Under the pieces are notes generated by a model, which worked only from the letters and a program-made list of their open reading frames with translations, searched no databases and was not told where the DNA came from. Position numbers and translations under genes: made by a program. From the IMG/VR virus record IMGVR_UViG_3300047564_002913, positions 1 to 24,254 of that record: a stretch of 24,254 nucleotides of DNA; one strand, 5' to 3'. Below, in pieces: positions 12,344 to 20,091 of the stretch. The stretch comes from a virus. Within the stretch, counting starts at the first letter, position 1. Each line of letters opens with the position of its first letter.

Positions 12344-12775
12344 TTATTGTTGTTCTGATTTTTTTTCTGGTTCCGGTAATGCTGGCATCGTTGATACTGG
12401 GTCTGTGATTCTAGCAACAGTGAAGCCAATAGACACTGCATTTTTTTTACTGCATTTATTGCACAACATCTCTATGCGTTCAGTTTGATCTGGAAGAAAT
12501 GTAACCACGTTTTTTTCTTGGCAATAAGCACATTGTAAAAGAGTAGAAAGCATTTCTAATTTATCCAATTCTTTTTGTCGAGTTTTTTGAGCGTAATAGT
12601 TGTTGACTATATTAGCTATAAAAGAAAACAAAACATACTGCAGACAGGCAGACAAGATAAAAGCAGGTAAAAAACCTCCACCAATTAATTGAACCGACAA
12701 GCCGATAAAAAAAGATATTATCAGTACTATTACAGTCGATCTAATAAATGAATATAAAAGTTGTTTATTTAACAT
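12344..12775 (-). CDS. Membrane-anchored zinc-ribbon protein
   Basis: A 143-residue protein with two adjacent hydrophobic segments at the N-terminus (about residues 11-33 and 35-60, the second including LPAFILSACLQYVLFSFIANIV), then a short charged stretch (YAQKTRQKELDKLE), then a four-Cys zinc ribbon CAYC...CNKC (about 82-107), and a Pro/Glu-rich tail. The topology suggests a hairpin in the cytoplasmic membrane with the zinc ribbon in the cytosol, suitable for binding a protein or nucleic acid near the membrane. Function is unknown. An intergenic hairpin lies just upstream, and the sequence TTAGG directly before ATG may act as a weak ribosome site. Confidence 0.65.
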   Translation of the reverse strand: MLNKQLLYSFIRSTVIVLIISFFIGLSVQLIGGGFLPAFILSACLQYVLFSFIANIVNNYYAQKTRQKELDKLEMLSTLLQCAYCQEKNVVTFLPDQTERIEMLCNKCSKKNAVSIGFTVARITDPVSTMPALPEPEKKSEQQ

Positions 12776-12791
12776 CCTAATAATTTCATTT

Positions 12792-12818
12792 ATTTTGTCT
12801 GGAAAATCAAGACAAAAT
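12792..12818. repeat. Perfect 9 bp inverted repeat
   Basis: ATTTTGTCT (12792-12800) and AGACAAAAT (12810-12818) with a 9-nt loop, filling the short gap between two minus-strand genes. No U-tract follows on the minus strand, so it is not a classic terminator; a processing site, mRNA stabiliser or protein-binding palindrome is possible. Confidence 0.6.
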
Positions 12819-13255
12819 TAATTAGGAACTTGAGGAGGCAAGGGTTTTGCTAAATCCGCAGCACCGCGAACCTGAATGCCAATATGCTCTATAACTCGCA
12901 AGGTTTTACGACCCATTTTAATTAACTCTTTTAATTTTAATTTTTGTTCTTTAGTAGGTGACGGATTTTCTTTAACGCATCTTTGCATTTTTTTAATTGC
13001 GGTTAACAAATATACAAAACTATCTGCTATATCTTCTGACACAGTTTGTAAAGGCCACGGCATACTGGGAGTATTTTCTGGCATTGGAGTTGAAGGAGGA
13101 AATACGGGCGGCGCTCCTTTTTGATAAGGAAAATTATAATCATCTCTAGCACCTAAAGGAACAAAATCTTTACGAGGCCATTCATTTGAAGCCGGGTATT
13201 GTCTTTGATTCCAAAGAGTATCTATAGATTCTTTTATAATCTTATCTAAATCCAT
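12818..13255 (-). CDS. Hypothetical protein, 145 aa
   Basis: A protein of unknown function. The middle (about residues 35-70) is Pro-rich (PPVFPPSTPMPENTP) and likely extended; the C-terminal half (about 75-135) is helical and basic, with two predicted amphipathic helices (SEDIADSFVYLLTAIKKM and EQKLKLKELIKMGRKTLRVI). The frame is open to a TTG at 13273, but that would overlap the zinc-ribbon gene; ATG 13255, 4 nt after that gene's stop, is preferred. No catalytic motif is visible. Confidence 0.6.
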   Translation of the reverse strand: MDLDKIIKESIDTLWNQRQYPASNEWPRKDFVPLGARDDYNFPYQKGAPPVFPPSTPMPENTPSMPWPLQTVSEDIADSFVYLLTAIKKMQRCVKENPSPTKEQKLKLKELIKMGRKTLRVIEHIGIQVRGAADLAKPLPPQVPN

Positions 13256-13259
13256 CTGA

Positions 13260-13439
13260 TTAGAGTTTTCCAACTCGAACTAAATTTCCACACCTAGCAC
13301 ACTGCCACTTGCACAATTTTTCGCTAGTATTTGTTTTAGGATCAACTGTTTCTAAAACTCGGCCATTAACTTGAGCACCGCAAAAAGTACAAGCGATTGG
13401 TTTATTGGCTAAGGTTTGATATTCTGGTTTTAAGTTCAT
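13260..13439 (-). CDS. Small zinc-ribbon protein, 59 aa
   Basis: A short gene on the minus strand. The product has CTFCG (C17, C20) and KLCKWQCARCG (C43, C47, C50), so two CxxC knuckles separated by about 26 residues form a zinc ribbon, with C43 extra. Such small zinc ribbons in phages may bind DNA, RNA or RNA polymerase; no specific function can be assigned. The start ATG is at 13439, 6 nt after a CATAAATA late motif that overlaps the PhoH stop codon. The good coding appearance, clean start signal and tight packing (9 nt after PhoH, 4 nt before the next ATG) support it as a real gene. Confidence 0.7.
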   Translation of the reverse strand: MNLKPEYQTLANKPIACTFCGAQVNGRVLETVDPKTNTSEKLCKWQCARCGNLVRVGKL

Positions 13440-13445
13440 TGAATA

Positions 13446-13453
13446 TATTTATG
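13446..13453 (-). promoter_or_regulatory. Late-type promoter motif CATAAATA
   Basis: On the minus strand CATAAATA is embedded in the last codons and stop of PhoH and ends 6 nt before the zinc-ribbon ATG. The motif and spacing match those of the nucleotidyltransferase at 3478. Confidence 0.55.
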
Positions 13454-14234
13454 CGTGGTTGTTTAATTTATACTGGAAAGTTTCGAGTTTATCCACAACA
13501 AATTTTACAAATTCAGATCTTACAATATCTTCTTTATTAAATTGAAAACCATGTATACCCTGATTAATGCTATCCTGACAGCTAAACATTTCTATCATCT
13601 TGGTAAATCCACCCTTTTTATTATCTGGTAGATCTGATTGATGAGGATCTCCTAGAAATATTATTTTAGAAAATTCACCTAATCTTGTAATTGTAGTAAC
13701 TAATTCTCTAAATGTAATATTTTGACATTCATCGACAATTATACATTTAGCAGGCCAATGCAATCCGCGAATATAATTCACAGGCATAGCATTAACTCGG
13801 GAATCTGCATGCAATCTTTTAATTGTATGTTGGTCTAAAAACTCTTCCATTTTTTCTACAAATGGAGCCATGTAAGCTTCAAATTTTTCGTTTATATCCC
13901 CAGGCAAATAACCTATTTTACTATCAGCACTTTCGACTGCGCTGCGGACGAATATTATATCTGAAACTTTTTTTTGCTTCAGCAGTTGTAAACCTGCATA
14001 AACTGCTGTACTAGTTTTTGATACACCTGCAGGACCTTCAATAAAAATACATCTACTAGATTTATCTAAAATTATGTCTATTAGTTGCTTTTGTTTATTA
14101 GACCATGGCAACTCTCTTATAAAGAAATCAAAATCTACTTTATTTCTTTGCCAGACATAAGGAGAACGATCTTTAGACTCTGTCTCTACTTTTTGTTCTA
14201 AAGATCTTACTTTAGTTCGGGTTTTTTTACCCAT
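13449..14234 (-). CDS. phoH: PhoH-like P-loop ATPase
   Basis: A 261-residue PhoH-family protein. It shows a Walker A motif GPAGVSKTS (67-75, with Ser in place of the usual second Gly), Walker B CIIVDECQNIT (164-174), and the family motif GDPHQSDLP (195-203). PhoH is an RNA helicase-like ATPase domain widespread in marine and other myophages; its role in infection is unclear, with links to phosphate stress or RNA metabolism in hosts proposed. The N-terminal 40 residues are charged. A GGTAAATA motif lies 9 nt upstream of the ATG. It is the second gene of the minus-strand island between neck and sheath genes. Confidence 0.92.
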   Translation of the reverse strand: MGKKTRTKVRSLEQKVETESKDRSPYVWQRNKVDFDFFIRELPWSNKQKQLIDIILDKSSRCIFIEGPAGVSKTSTAVYAGLQLLKQKKVSDIIFVRSAVESADSKIGYLPGDINEKFEAYMAPFVEKMEEFLDQHTIKRLHADSRVNAMPVNYIRGLHWPAKCIIVDECQNITFRELVTTITRLGEFSKIIFLGDPHQSDLPDNKKGGFTKMIEMFSCQDSINQGIHGFQFNKEDIVRSEFVKFVVDKLETFQYKLNNHA

Positions 14235-14241
14235 ATAATAA

Positions 14242-14249
14242 TCTATTTA
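14242..14249 (-). promoter_or_regulatory. Possible late-type motif GGTAAATA upstream of phoH
   Basis: On the minus strand GGTAAATA ends 9 nt before the phoH ATG, slightly out of phase with the 5-6 nt rule of other genes. It could give a leader of 3-4 nt. Confidence 0.35.
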
Positions 14250-14258
14250 CCCTATAAA

Positions 14259-14678
14259 CTACTTCTTGGTCATCGGATTATAGTTGTATGAAGTTTGAGT
14301 TGTTGTTGGTGTCTCCGTTGGTTTTTGTTGTGGAGGAGGGTTTTGATTTGGAGCATTAGTAGTTTTAAATTTGCCGGTTTTTTCATCCTGAACTACGGAT
14401 GTTAATGCTTCTAATTCATTTTGATCTAAATTTGGATTAGCTGGATTAGTTTTAATTTTTTCTACCGCGTTTTGTAAAGGAGTATTATCTTTAATTTTAT
14501 CTAATCCGAAAAGATCTGTTATAATATTTTGAACATCTGTACCACCAGCTGCTTGTGAACCGGTTTCTATCGCTTTTTTAATTTTGTCTATTATACTTGT
14601 GGTACCATAACCTATAGTATCTTCTTCTATGTTTAATTGACTATAGGTTTCTGCTATTGTTTTTAAAAATTTACTCAT
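14259..14678 (-). CDS. Hypothetical, possibly virion-internal protein, 139 aa
   Basis: A protein of unknown function with an amphipathic N-terminal helix MSKFLKTIAETYSQLNIEED that contains IEE, a middle helical segment (SIIDKIKKAIETG, VQNIITDLFGLDKI), and a Pro/Gln/Thr-rich low-complexity C-terminal third (about 105-139). The leader and the TATAATTA late-type motif 6 nt before the ATG place it with other candidate virion-internal proteins in this genome. It is the first gene of the minus-strand island and is divergent from the tail sheath. Confidence 0.6.
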   Translation of the reverse strand: MSKFLKTIAETYSQLNIEEDTIGYGTTSIIDKIKKAIETGSQAAGGTDVQNIITDLFGLDKIKDNTPLQNAVEKIKTNPANPNLDQNELEALTSVVQDEKTGKFKTTNAPNQNPPPQQKPTETPTTTQTSYNYNPMTKK

Positions 14679-14684
14679 TTTATA

Positions 14685-14692
14685 TAATTATA
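14685..14692 (-). promoter_or_regulatory. Late-type promoter motif TATAATTA
   Basis: On the minus strand TATAATTA ends 6 nt before ATG 14678. The same bases also form an extended -10 (TGGTATAAT) 8 nt from the ATG, so early use by host sigma70 cannot be excluded. Confidence 0.5.
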
Positions 14693-14742
14693 CCAAATTT
14701 TGATTTTTTCAAAAATAATATTTCAAAAAGACCCAAAATAAG

Positions 14743-14750
14743 GATAAATA
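14743..14750 (+). promoter_or_regulatory. Late-type promoter motif GATAAATA
   Basis: GATAAATA sits in the 85-nt gap upstream of the tail sheath gene, 13 nt before ATG 14764, identical to the motif at 5712. It gives a short leader of about 7-8 nt. Confidence 0.6.
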
Positions 14751-14763
14751 TTTGCAATATTAT

Positions 14764-16956
14764 ATGGCAACTAGAACAATTCAATCACCTGGTGTACAAA
14801 TTAACGAGTTAGATTTAAGCTTAGTAGCAAGAACCGCTGCTGGGACAAATGTATTCTTAACCGGATTTGCCGACCAAGGTCCTACTGATGAAATTATAAA
14901 TGTCGGAAGCATTTCCGAGTTTGAAGATATTTTTGGAGCACCCACTAACGCAGCAGAAAGATACCTATATCACTCAGCTCGTCAAATTTTAACACAATCT
15001 CCTGGCAATCTTTTAGTAACTAGAATGCCATACGGTTCCGCATTAGGCGCAGGATTTTCAAATTCTTACAGCGCTTTAGTTTATCCTGTCAGTACTAATA
15101 GTTCTTCTTATGAAAACGCTACAGCTTTCAGAGTTTTAGAACCAAAATCAATTTTATTAACAGATGACCAGTACAACCAAATTGTAGAGAACGAAATCCC
15201 AAATGGTTGGGGTTCAAACTACACAGGAGCTTCAATAAATTCATTTTCAGATTTAGGAAAAGCTGGTATCGTTGTATTAAATCCTTCTAAAGCAGCAGTT
15301 AATAATCTTTTTGAAGGTTATTATGTTGGTATTGCAGATAACTCAGAAAACAATCCAGCATCAGACTTCGTAAGTATAACTGGTATTAAAGCCGTTTCAC
15401 AAATTGTTAACGGTAACAATCAAACATTTACCAATGTTCCGTCTTCTAGACTGGCATTCCAATTAACTCAACCTTTTACAGATGCTGGAACTAGTATTTC
15501 AGAATATATTGAAAAATTCCCAAGAGGATACGATTTTGCAAATCCTTACTATAATGATTCTCTAACAATTGTATTGTTTAAGATTCGTTCTACAAAATAT
15601 ACTCAAGATTCTGTAACTTTAGACTTTATAACAACAGAAGGTTATACAGGTTCTTTATATTCTCAAAAGAAACAAGCATCAGATGTAAGCTTGACAGATG
15701 AGTCTTTCTTCTTAGAAGATGTTGTCAATAACGCATCAGGAAATCTTCGAGTTTTGGTAAATCCAAACATTGCTAATAAAGGTACATGGAGACTTGACAA
15801 TGGTAACCCAGCCAAAACTGTAAGAGTTGATCAAGCAACAAAAAACCTTTATTCACAAGGTGTTTACGTGTCAAATACAGATTCAAGCGCTAAAAACATA
15901 GGTAACATACCTGCTAAACTAGATCGCATCTTACGTCAAATTGATAATTTAGATATCGATTTAGATTTAACTTGTGAAGCTGGTTTAGGTACCGTTTGGG
16001 TAGGAACCGTTGAAAAAGCAACAGACTTAGGTGTTAGCGAATATGCCACAACCTTTGACGACACATATCAAGTTGATATTTCTGTTCTAGAAACCCAAAC
16101 TACAGATTCTGTAGGAGGTGTAGCTTCAATATACAACGATATTGCAAATCAATTCATTGCCTTTGCAGATAAAACACGCAAAGACCATATGTTTATTGCA
16201 GATCCTTTAAGATATATATTCGTTCAAGGATTCAATGCAAAAACAAGTGGCAAAACCGGATATGTGTTCTCATCCGACATATACTGGCCTCTTAAAAACC
16301 TGTACGCTGGTGATGTATCAAGCTATGCAGCAGTTTATGGAAACTGGCTCAAAACAACGGATACAGCTTCTAGCAAACAGGTTTGGATACCAGCATCTGG
16401 TTATGTAGCAGCAACTATTGCTCAAACAACTCAAGCAAACTTCCCTTGGACAGCTCCTGCTGGATTCAACAAAGGTGTGCTGACAAATGTTACAGATGTA
16501 GCAGTCAATCCTACACAAAAACAAAGAGATCTGATGTATCGTATTAATGTTAACCCTATAGCATTTTTCCCTGGTGATGGATATGTTATATTCGGACAAA
16601 AAACATTATACACAAAACCATCTGCATTTGACAGAATCAATGTTAGAAGATTGTTCCTAACACTAGAAAAAACAACACAAAGCTTGTTAAAGTTCTACGT
16701 GTTTGAACCAAATTCTTTCGCAACAAGAGCAAGACTTGTAAACGCTTTAGCACCTATCTTTGATAATGCTAGAAACAATGACGGCTTGTACGATTATAAG
16801 ATAGTATGTGATGAACGTAATAACCCACCTGATATCATTGACAACAATGAATTAAGAGTGTCGATTTACATTCAACCTGTTAGAACAGCAGAGTTCATAT
16901 TGGCTGACTTCATCGCAACTAGAACTGGTGTCAACTTTGACGAACTGATTGGATAA
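14764..16956 (+). CDS. Contractile tail sheath protein (T4 gp18-like)
   Basis: A 730-residue tail sheath subunit, close in size to T4 gp18 (659 residues) and longer like many marine relatives. The N-terminus RTIQSPGVQINELDLS...GTNVFLTGFADQGPTDE is diagnostic for sheath proteins, as is the C-terminal domain with KIVCDERNNPPDIIDNNEL followed by LRVSIYIQPVRTAEFILADF. Sheath subunits form a helical sleeve around the tube and contract to drive it through the host envelope. A TTG at 14752 extends the frame by four codons, but ATG 14764 is the conventional start. The gene opens the morphogenesis cluster; tube protein follows after 20 nt. Confidence 0.95.
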   Translation: MATRTIQSPGVQINELDLSLVARTAAGTNVFLTGFADQGPTDEIINVGSISEFEDIFGAPTNAAERYLYHSARQILTQSPGNLLVTRMPYGSALGAGFSNSYSALVYPVSTNSSSYENATAFRVLEPKSILLTDDQYNQIVENEIPNGWGSNYTGASINSFSDLGKAGIVVLNPSKAAVNNLFEGYYVGIADNSENNPASDFVSITGIKAVSQIVNGNNQTFTNVPSSRLAFQLTQPFTDAGTSISEYIEKFPRGYDFANPYYNDSLTIVLFKIRSTKYTQDSVTLDFITTEGYTGSLYSQKKQASDVSLTDESFFLEDVVNNASGNLRVLVNPNIANKGTWRLDNGNPAKTVRVDQATKNLYSQGVYVSNTDSSAKNIGNIPAKLDRILRQIDNLDIDLDLTCEAGLGTVWVGTVEKATDLGVSEYATTFDDTYQVDISVLETQTTDSVGGVASIYNDIANQFIAFADKTRKDHMFIADPLRYIFVQGFNAKTSGKTGYVFSSDIYWPLKNLYAGDVSSYAAVYGNWLKTTDTASSKQVWIPASGYVAATIAQTTQANFPWTAPAGFNKGVLTNVTDVAVNPTQKQRDLMYRINVNPIAFFPGDGYVIFGQKTLYTKPSAFDRINVRRLFLTLEKTTQSLLKFYVFEPNSFATRARLVNALAPIFDNARNNDGLYDYKIVCDERNNPPDIIDNNELRVSIYIQPVRTAEFILADFIATRTGVNFDELIG

Positions 16957-16962
16957 TTGGAG

Positions 16963-16970
16963 GATAAGTA
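16963..16970 (+). promoter_or_regulatory. Late-type promoter motif GATAAGTA
   Basis: GATAAGTA ends 6 nt before ATG 16977. It overlaps GGAGG (16959-16963), which is 13 nt from the ATG, too far for an efficient Shine-Dalgarno sequence. A separate start could give the abundant tube protein extra transcripts. Confidence 0.45.
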
Positions 16971-16976
16971 AATTAT

Positions 16977-17531
16977 ATGCCTAATATATTCGCCAACCAA
17001 GACATTCAAAATTTCTATCAAAACGCAATCAATAGAGATTTTGCCAGAACTAACTTATTTAGAATACTAAACATCAATTCAGGATCAACAAATATAAACT
17101 TTGGTCCTGAAGATTTAGTATACATTACATCAACAACTCTTCCACAAAGAGCTATTACAAATGTACCAACACCGTTCATGGGTTTAACGTTCAACGTTCC
17201 CGGAACAGCTAATTACCCAAACAGTAATGCTTGGAATGTTACATTCAGAATGCCACAAGATTTAGGTATTAGAGCTAAATTAGAAGCATGGTCACGTGGT
17301 ACTTTTGATGATCAAACAAGTTCTGGTGCATATGAAGTTAAAAATTTAGGAACCGTTACTTTATCACTAATGGGTAAAAACGGCAATCCTCTTCGCACCT
17401 ATGTATTGGTAGGCGCTTATTGCACTAACATTGGTGACTATAATTTAGATATTACAGCTGCCGGTGAAATAGTGACTCAACAAGCAACAATTGCTTACCA
17501 ATACTGGGGTCCACCAGCAGTAGCGGTTTAA
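16977..17531 (+). CDS. Tail tube protein (T4 gp19-like)
   Basis: A 184-residue tail tube subunit, similar in length to T4 gp19 (163 residues). Supporting features are NAINRDFARTNLFRILNI near the N-terminus, the segment VYITSTTLPQRAITNVPTPFMGLTFNVPGTANY, the fold-typical WNVTFRMPQDLGIRAKLEAW, and a C-terminal QQATIAYQYW strand; the order and spacing match gp19-like tubes. It forms the inner tube inside the sheath, through which DNA passes. It is placed, as in T4, directly after the sheath gene, with its own late-type motif. Confidence 0.9.
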   Translation: MPNIFANQDIQNFYQNAINRDFARTNLFRILNINSGSTNINFGPEDLVYITSTTLPQRAITNVPTPFMGLTFNVPGTANYPNSNAWNVTFRMPQDLGIRAKLEAWSRGTFDDQTSSGAYEVKNLGTVTLSLMGKNGNPLRTYVLVGAYCTNIGDYNLDITAAGEIVTQQATIAYQYWGPPAVAV

Positions 17532-17545
17532 TTTAAAGTTTTATA

Positions 17546-17553
17546 GGTAAGTA
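17546..17553 (+). promoter_or_regulatory. Late-type promoter motif GGTAAGTA
   Basis: GGTAAGTA ends 5 nt before ATG 17559, with the same TAAGTA core as the previous gene. The AGG could also act as a weak ribosome site (9 nt from the ATG). Confidence 0.4.
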
Positions 17554-17558
17554 GAAGT

Positions 17559-18257
17559 ATGGCTAGTAGTCCATATGTATTTTACCTAGACATTTTAAGT
17601 AAATGGCCTACATCCATTGCTTTAGCAAGTCAATGGTTCATGTACTTCAATTTAGATTCGGTTGGAGCAATAACAACTAATTTATCAGAAGCGGTACAAA
17701 ATTACGAAGGTGGGTCTACAGCTTGGGATATATCTCAAAACACTGTTAACCAATTAATAAAACCTGAATTCCAAACCTCAGTAACCAATTTAATTGGATG
17801 TGTATTTGTTAGACAAGTAGTATTACCAACGGAAACTATTACAGCAGCTAATCAAGGATTGAATTATGGTGGTTATCAAGCTCCTGCTACTACTAATGGA
17901 AGAAACCCTTATCAAAAATTATCTGTAACATTCACAGAAACAAATGCGTCTTTTATAGATTTAATTCTACGTCCCTGGGCAATATTAGTTGGTTACAATG
18001 GATTAGTTGCAAGAGCAGCTGGTTCTAGAAAAAATGTAAAATGTAACTATGCAGACGTTATTAGTTTAGCTAAAACTGGTGCAGGTAGTCCAATGACATT
18101 ACGTAAAGCTTTTAGATTTTATAATTTAGCCCCTATTAACGTACAAGGATTAACTAATACATATGCCTCTGAAGGGTTGATGTATACAAACGTAGATTTC
18201 GTATATGATAGTTATTCTGTATTTGATCTAAACTCTTCATCATTAATGACCTTTTAA
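17559..18257 (+). CDS. Second tail-tube-like protein (gp19-family paralogue)
   Basis: A 232-residue protein that looks like a distant tail tube family member: a start with YVFYLDILSKWPT, a Thr-rich loop, KLSVTFTETNASFIDLILRPWAILVGYNG (a strand-helix resembling the core of gp19 tubes), and a C-terminal VDFVYDSYSVFDLN strand. Being directly downstream of the main tube gene, it may cap or start the tube, or be a tail-completion protein; T4 uses gp3, gp48 and gp54 with related folds for such tasks. Assignment is by fold-like pattern and context. Its TAA overlaps the next ATG (TAATG). Confidence 0.6.
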   Translation: MASSPYVFYLDILSKWPTSIALASQWFMYFNLDSVGAITTNLSEAVQNYEGGSTAWDISQNTVNQLIKPEFQTSVTNLIGCVFVRQVVLPTETITAANQGLNYGGYQAPATTNGRNPYQKLSVTFTETNASFIDLILRPWAILVGYNGLVARAAGSRKNVKCNYADVISLAKTGAGSPMTLRKAFRFYNLAPINVQGLTNTYASEGLMYTNVDFVYDSYSVFDLNSSSLMTF

Positions 18258-19240
18258 TGACTCAACATTTTTTACATAACGTTGAATTACCTTTTTCTAA
18301 AAAACAGATAAGATACCGAGAATTATCTAGTGAGGATCAACTTTTTTTAGCTAAGGCTAATGTATTACTGCCAAGTGACCCGGAATTTGTAAATGAATAT
18401 GCATCTTTATTAACAGAAATAATATCTAAATGTTTAAAAAATCCAAACGAATTGTATGAATTAAACCTTATAGAATATATCATGTTTTTGACAAAACTAA
18501 GAATAGTTAGTGTAGGCGCGGATATTGAATTAGAGTTTGATCCTCAAGATGGTGAAAAAGAGATTGCTAAAAAAGTTAAAGTAACTATTAATTTAAATAA
18601 TTTATTACAAAAAATATATAATCTATCGTTAAAAGCTTTAAATGAAAATGTAATAAAAATTGAAAATTTCGAAATTGAATTAGATTGGCCTTCTTTAAAA
18701 TCTCAAAATTATTTTATTAACATATCAAAAGGAGATAAAAATTTAAATAATATTTTAGATTCTTTGTGTGAATATGTGAAATATATTAAGTTTAATGGTG
18801 AATGTATAAATTTTTTAAATTTTACACATGACGAAAAATTAAAAATATATGAAAAATTGCCTATAGCGATTCAAAATAAATTACAAGTTACGATTTTAAA
18901 AATGATAAAAGATATTTCGGAAGAATCTTTGTTTGATTTATCCAAATTAGAAGAATGGAAATTTGGTCTTTACGACACCAATTATTTAGAAATATTAAGA
19001 TTAATTTTTAGTTTCAATTTAAGAAATATATATCAAGAATATTACATTTTAGCTTCAAAAAAAATAAACCCAGAATATGTAAATCAATTATCTGTATCGG
19101 AACGCAAAACCTTTATAACCTTTGTTGAAGAAGAAATTAAAGCTAAAAAAGAAGAATCTGCATCACCTTCTCAACAAGTAAACCCAGCATTCGGAGAATC
19201 CCCCGAACTGCAAAATTTGATGCGTGAATTTGAAGGGTGA
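18257..19240 (+). CDS. T4 gp26-like baseplate hub protein
   Basis: A 327-residue protein whose N-terminus, VELPFSKKQIRYRELSSEDQLFLAKAN, fits the T4 baseplate family (PF12322, gp26): a LP motif, a YRELxxxEQ block and a following helix. The gp26 protein of T4 (208 residues) helps assemble the central baseplate hub; this one is longer because of an extra Lys/Asn-rich helical region and a charged C-terminal tail (EEEIKAKKEESASPSQ). It starts at the A of a TAATG overlap with the preceding gene, so translation is coupled. The next gene looks like a divergent member of the same family. Confidence 0.65.
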   Translation: MTQHFLHNVELPFSKKQIRYRELSSEDQLFLAKANVLLPSDPEFVNEYASLLTEIISKCLKNPNELYELNLIEYIMFLTKLRIVSVGADIELEFDPQDGEKEIAKKVKVTINLNNLLQKIYNLSLKALNENVIKIENFEIELDWPSLKSQNYFINISKGDKNLNNILDSLCEYVKYIKFNGECINFLNFTHDEKLKIYEKLPIAIQNKLQVTILKMIKDISEESLFDLSKLEEWKFGLYDTNYLEILRLIFSFNLRNIYQEYYILASKKINPEYVNQLSVSERKTFITFVEEEIKAKKEESASPSQQVNPAFGESPELQNLMREFEG

Positions 19241-19243
19241 TTA

Positions 19244-19251
19244 GTTAATTA
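19244..19251 (+). promoter_or_regulatory. Possible late-type motif GTTAATTA
   Basis: GTTAATTA ends 5 nt before ATG 19257. It is the weakest of the phased motifs (TAATTA core as at 1088 and 14685), and AT-rich chance is a real alternative. Confidence 0.3.
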
Positions 19252-19256
19252 ATAAT

Positions 19257-20066
19257 ATGCCAGAAGAATTGGAACAAACCAATGTAACATTAAACTTTGT
19301 TGATGCATTAAAAGCATTAGATAAAGTTTCGACAGAAAATTTTGTAAGCAAAATTTGGATTCCGTCTAAACAAACGGAAGTTCAAGTTAAAGAAATTAAT
19401 GCAAAACAACAAAAAAAACTTTTACAAAGTGCTTTAGAAGAATTAACAACACGAGCGTCATTTACAGAAATATTTTATAACATACTGTCAGAAAACATAT
19501 TAGACAAAGAGGTTTTAAAAACTTTAACCTCTGTTGATAAGATTTCCCTTGCATTGGGAATGAGAAATCAAATTTCAAATAAATTAACGGTTGAAATACA
19601 AGAAGATCCACAAGTAACACAAGTGGTTGATTTAAATCAAATAATGTTAAAATTTAAAAATTTAACACACCCATCTCCTAAACCTATAGCCGTAGGTGAT
19701 ATAGTTATTGAAGTAAGTGTTCCTACAATAGAATCTGAAATTAAATTTGAGCAATTACAAACTAAAAATAAACAAACAAATGAAGTAGAAATGATTAAAG
19801 CTACTATAGTAGAAGCATTCCTAATAGAAACTTCAAAATATGTTACAAAAATGGTTATAAATGGAATAGATGTAAATTTATCACCTTTAACCGCAGCTCA
19901 AAAAGTCAATTTGGTAGAAAAATTACCAGCAAACGCAATTCAGAATATACTAGAATATATAGCAGAATTAAAACAAAATATAGATAATGTTTTAATGGTT
20001 CATAATGAAGAATATAAAGTATCTAAGCCTATAACCATTGACAGCTCATTGTATCTAAACATTTAA
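19257..20066 (+). CDS. Second gp26/baseplate-hub-like protein
   Basis: A 269-residue, helical, Lys/Glu-rich protein. The block KIWIPSKQTEVQVKEINAKQQKKLLQSALE (31-60) has the same layout as the LP...YRELxxxEQ start of the upstream gp26-like gene, and VDKISLALGMRNQ matches the helix that follows in that family. I therefore read it as a divergent tandem relative in the baseplate hub, possibly with gp27/gp51-like duties. Confidence is moderate because similarity is judged by eye. It sits between gp26-like and tape-measure-like genes, the usual place for hub components. Confidence 0.55.
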   Translation: MPEELEQTNVTLNFVDALKALDKVSTENFVSKIWIPSKQTEVQVKEINAKQQKKLLQSALEELTTRASFTEIFYNILSENILDKEVLKTLTSVDKISLALGMRNQISNKLTVEIQEDPQVTQVVDLNQIMLKFKNLTHPSPKPIAVGDIVIEVSVPTIESEIKFEQLQTKNKQTNEVEMIKATIVEAFLIETSKYVTKMVINGIDVNLSPLTAAQKVNLVEKLPANAIQNILEYIAELKQNIDNVLMVHNEEYKVSKPITIDSSLYLNI

Positions 20067-20083
20067 TTAAAAAGGGCATATAC

Positions 20084-20091
20084 TCTAAGTA
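20084..20091 (+). promoter_or_regulatory. Late-type promoter motif TCTAAGTA
   Basis: TCTAAGTA lies in the 31-nt gap and ends 6 nt before ATG 20098. The TAAGTA core recurs at 11010, 16963 and 17546. Confidence 0.4.

Noticed and set aside
13256-13273. TTG start extending the 12818 minus-strand gene
   Set aside because: It would overlap the 59-residue zinc-ribbon gene; ATG 13255 follows that stop by 4 nt.
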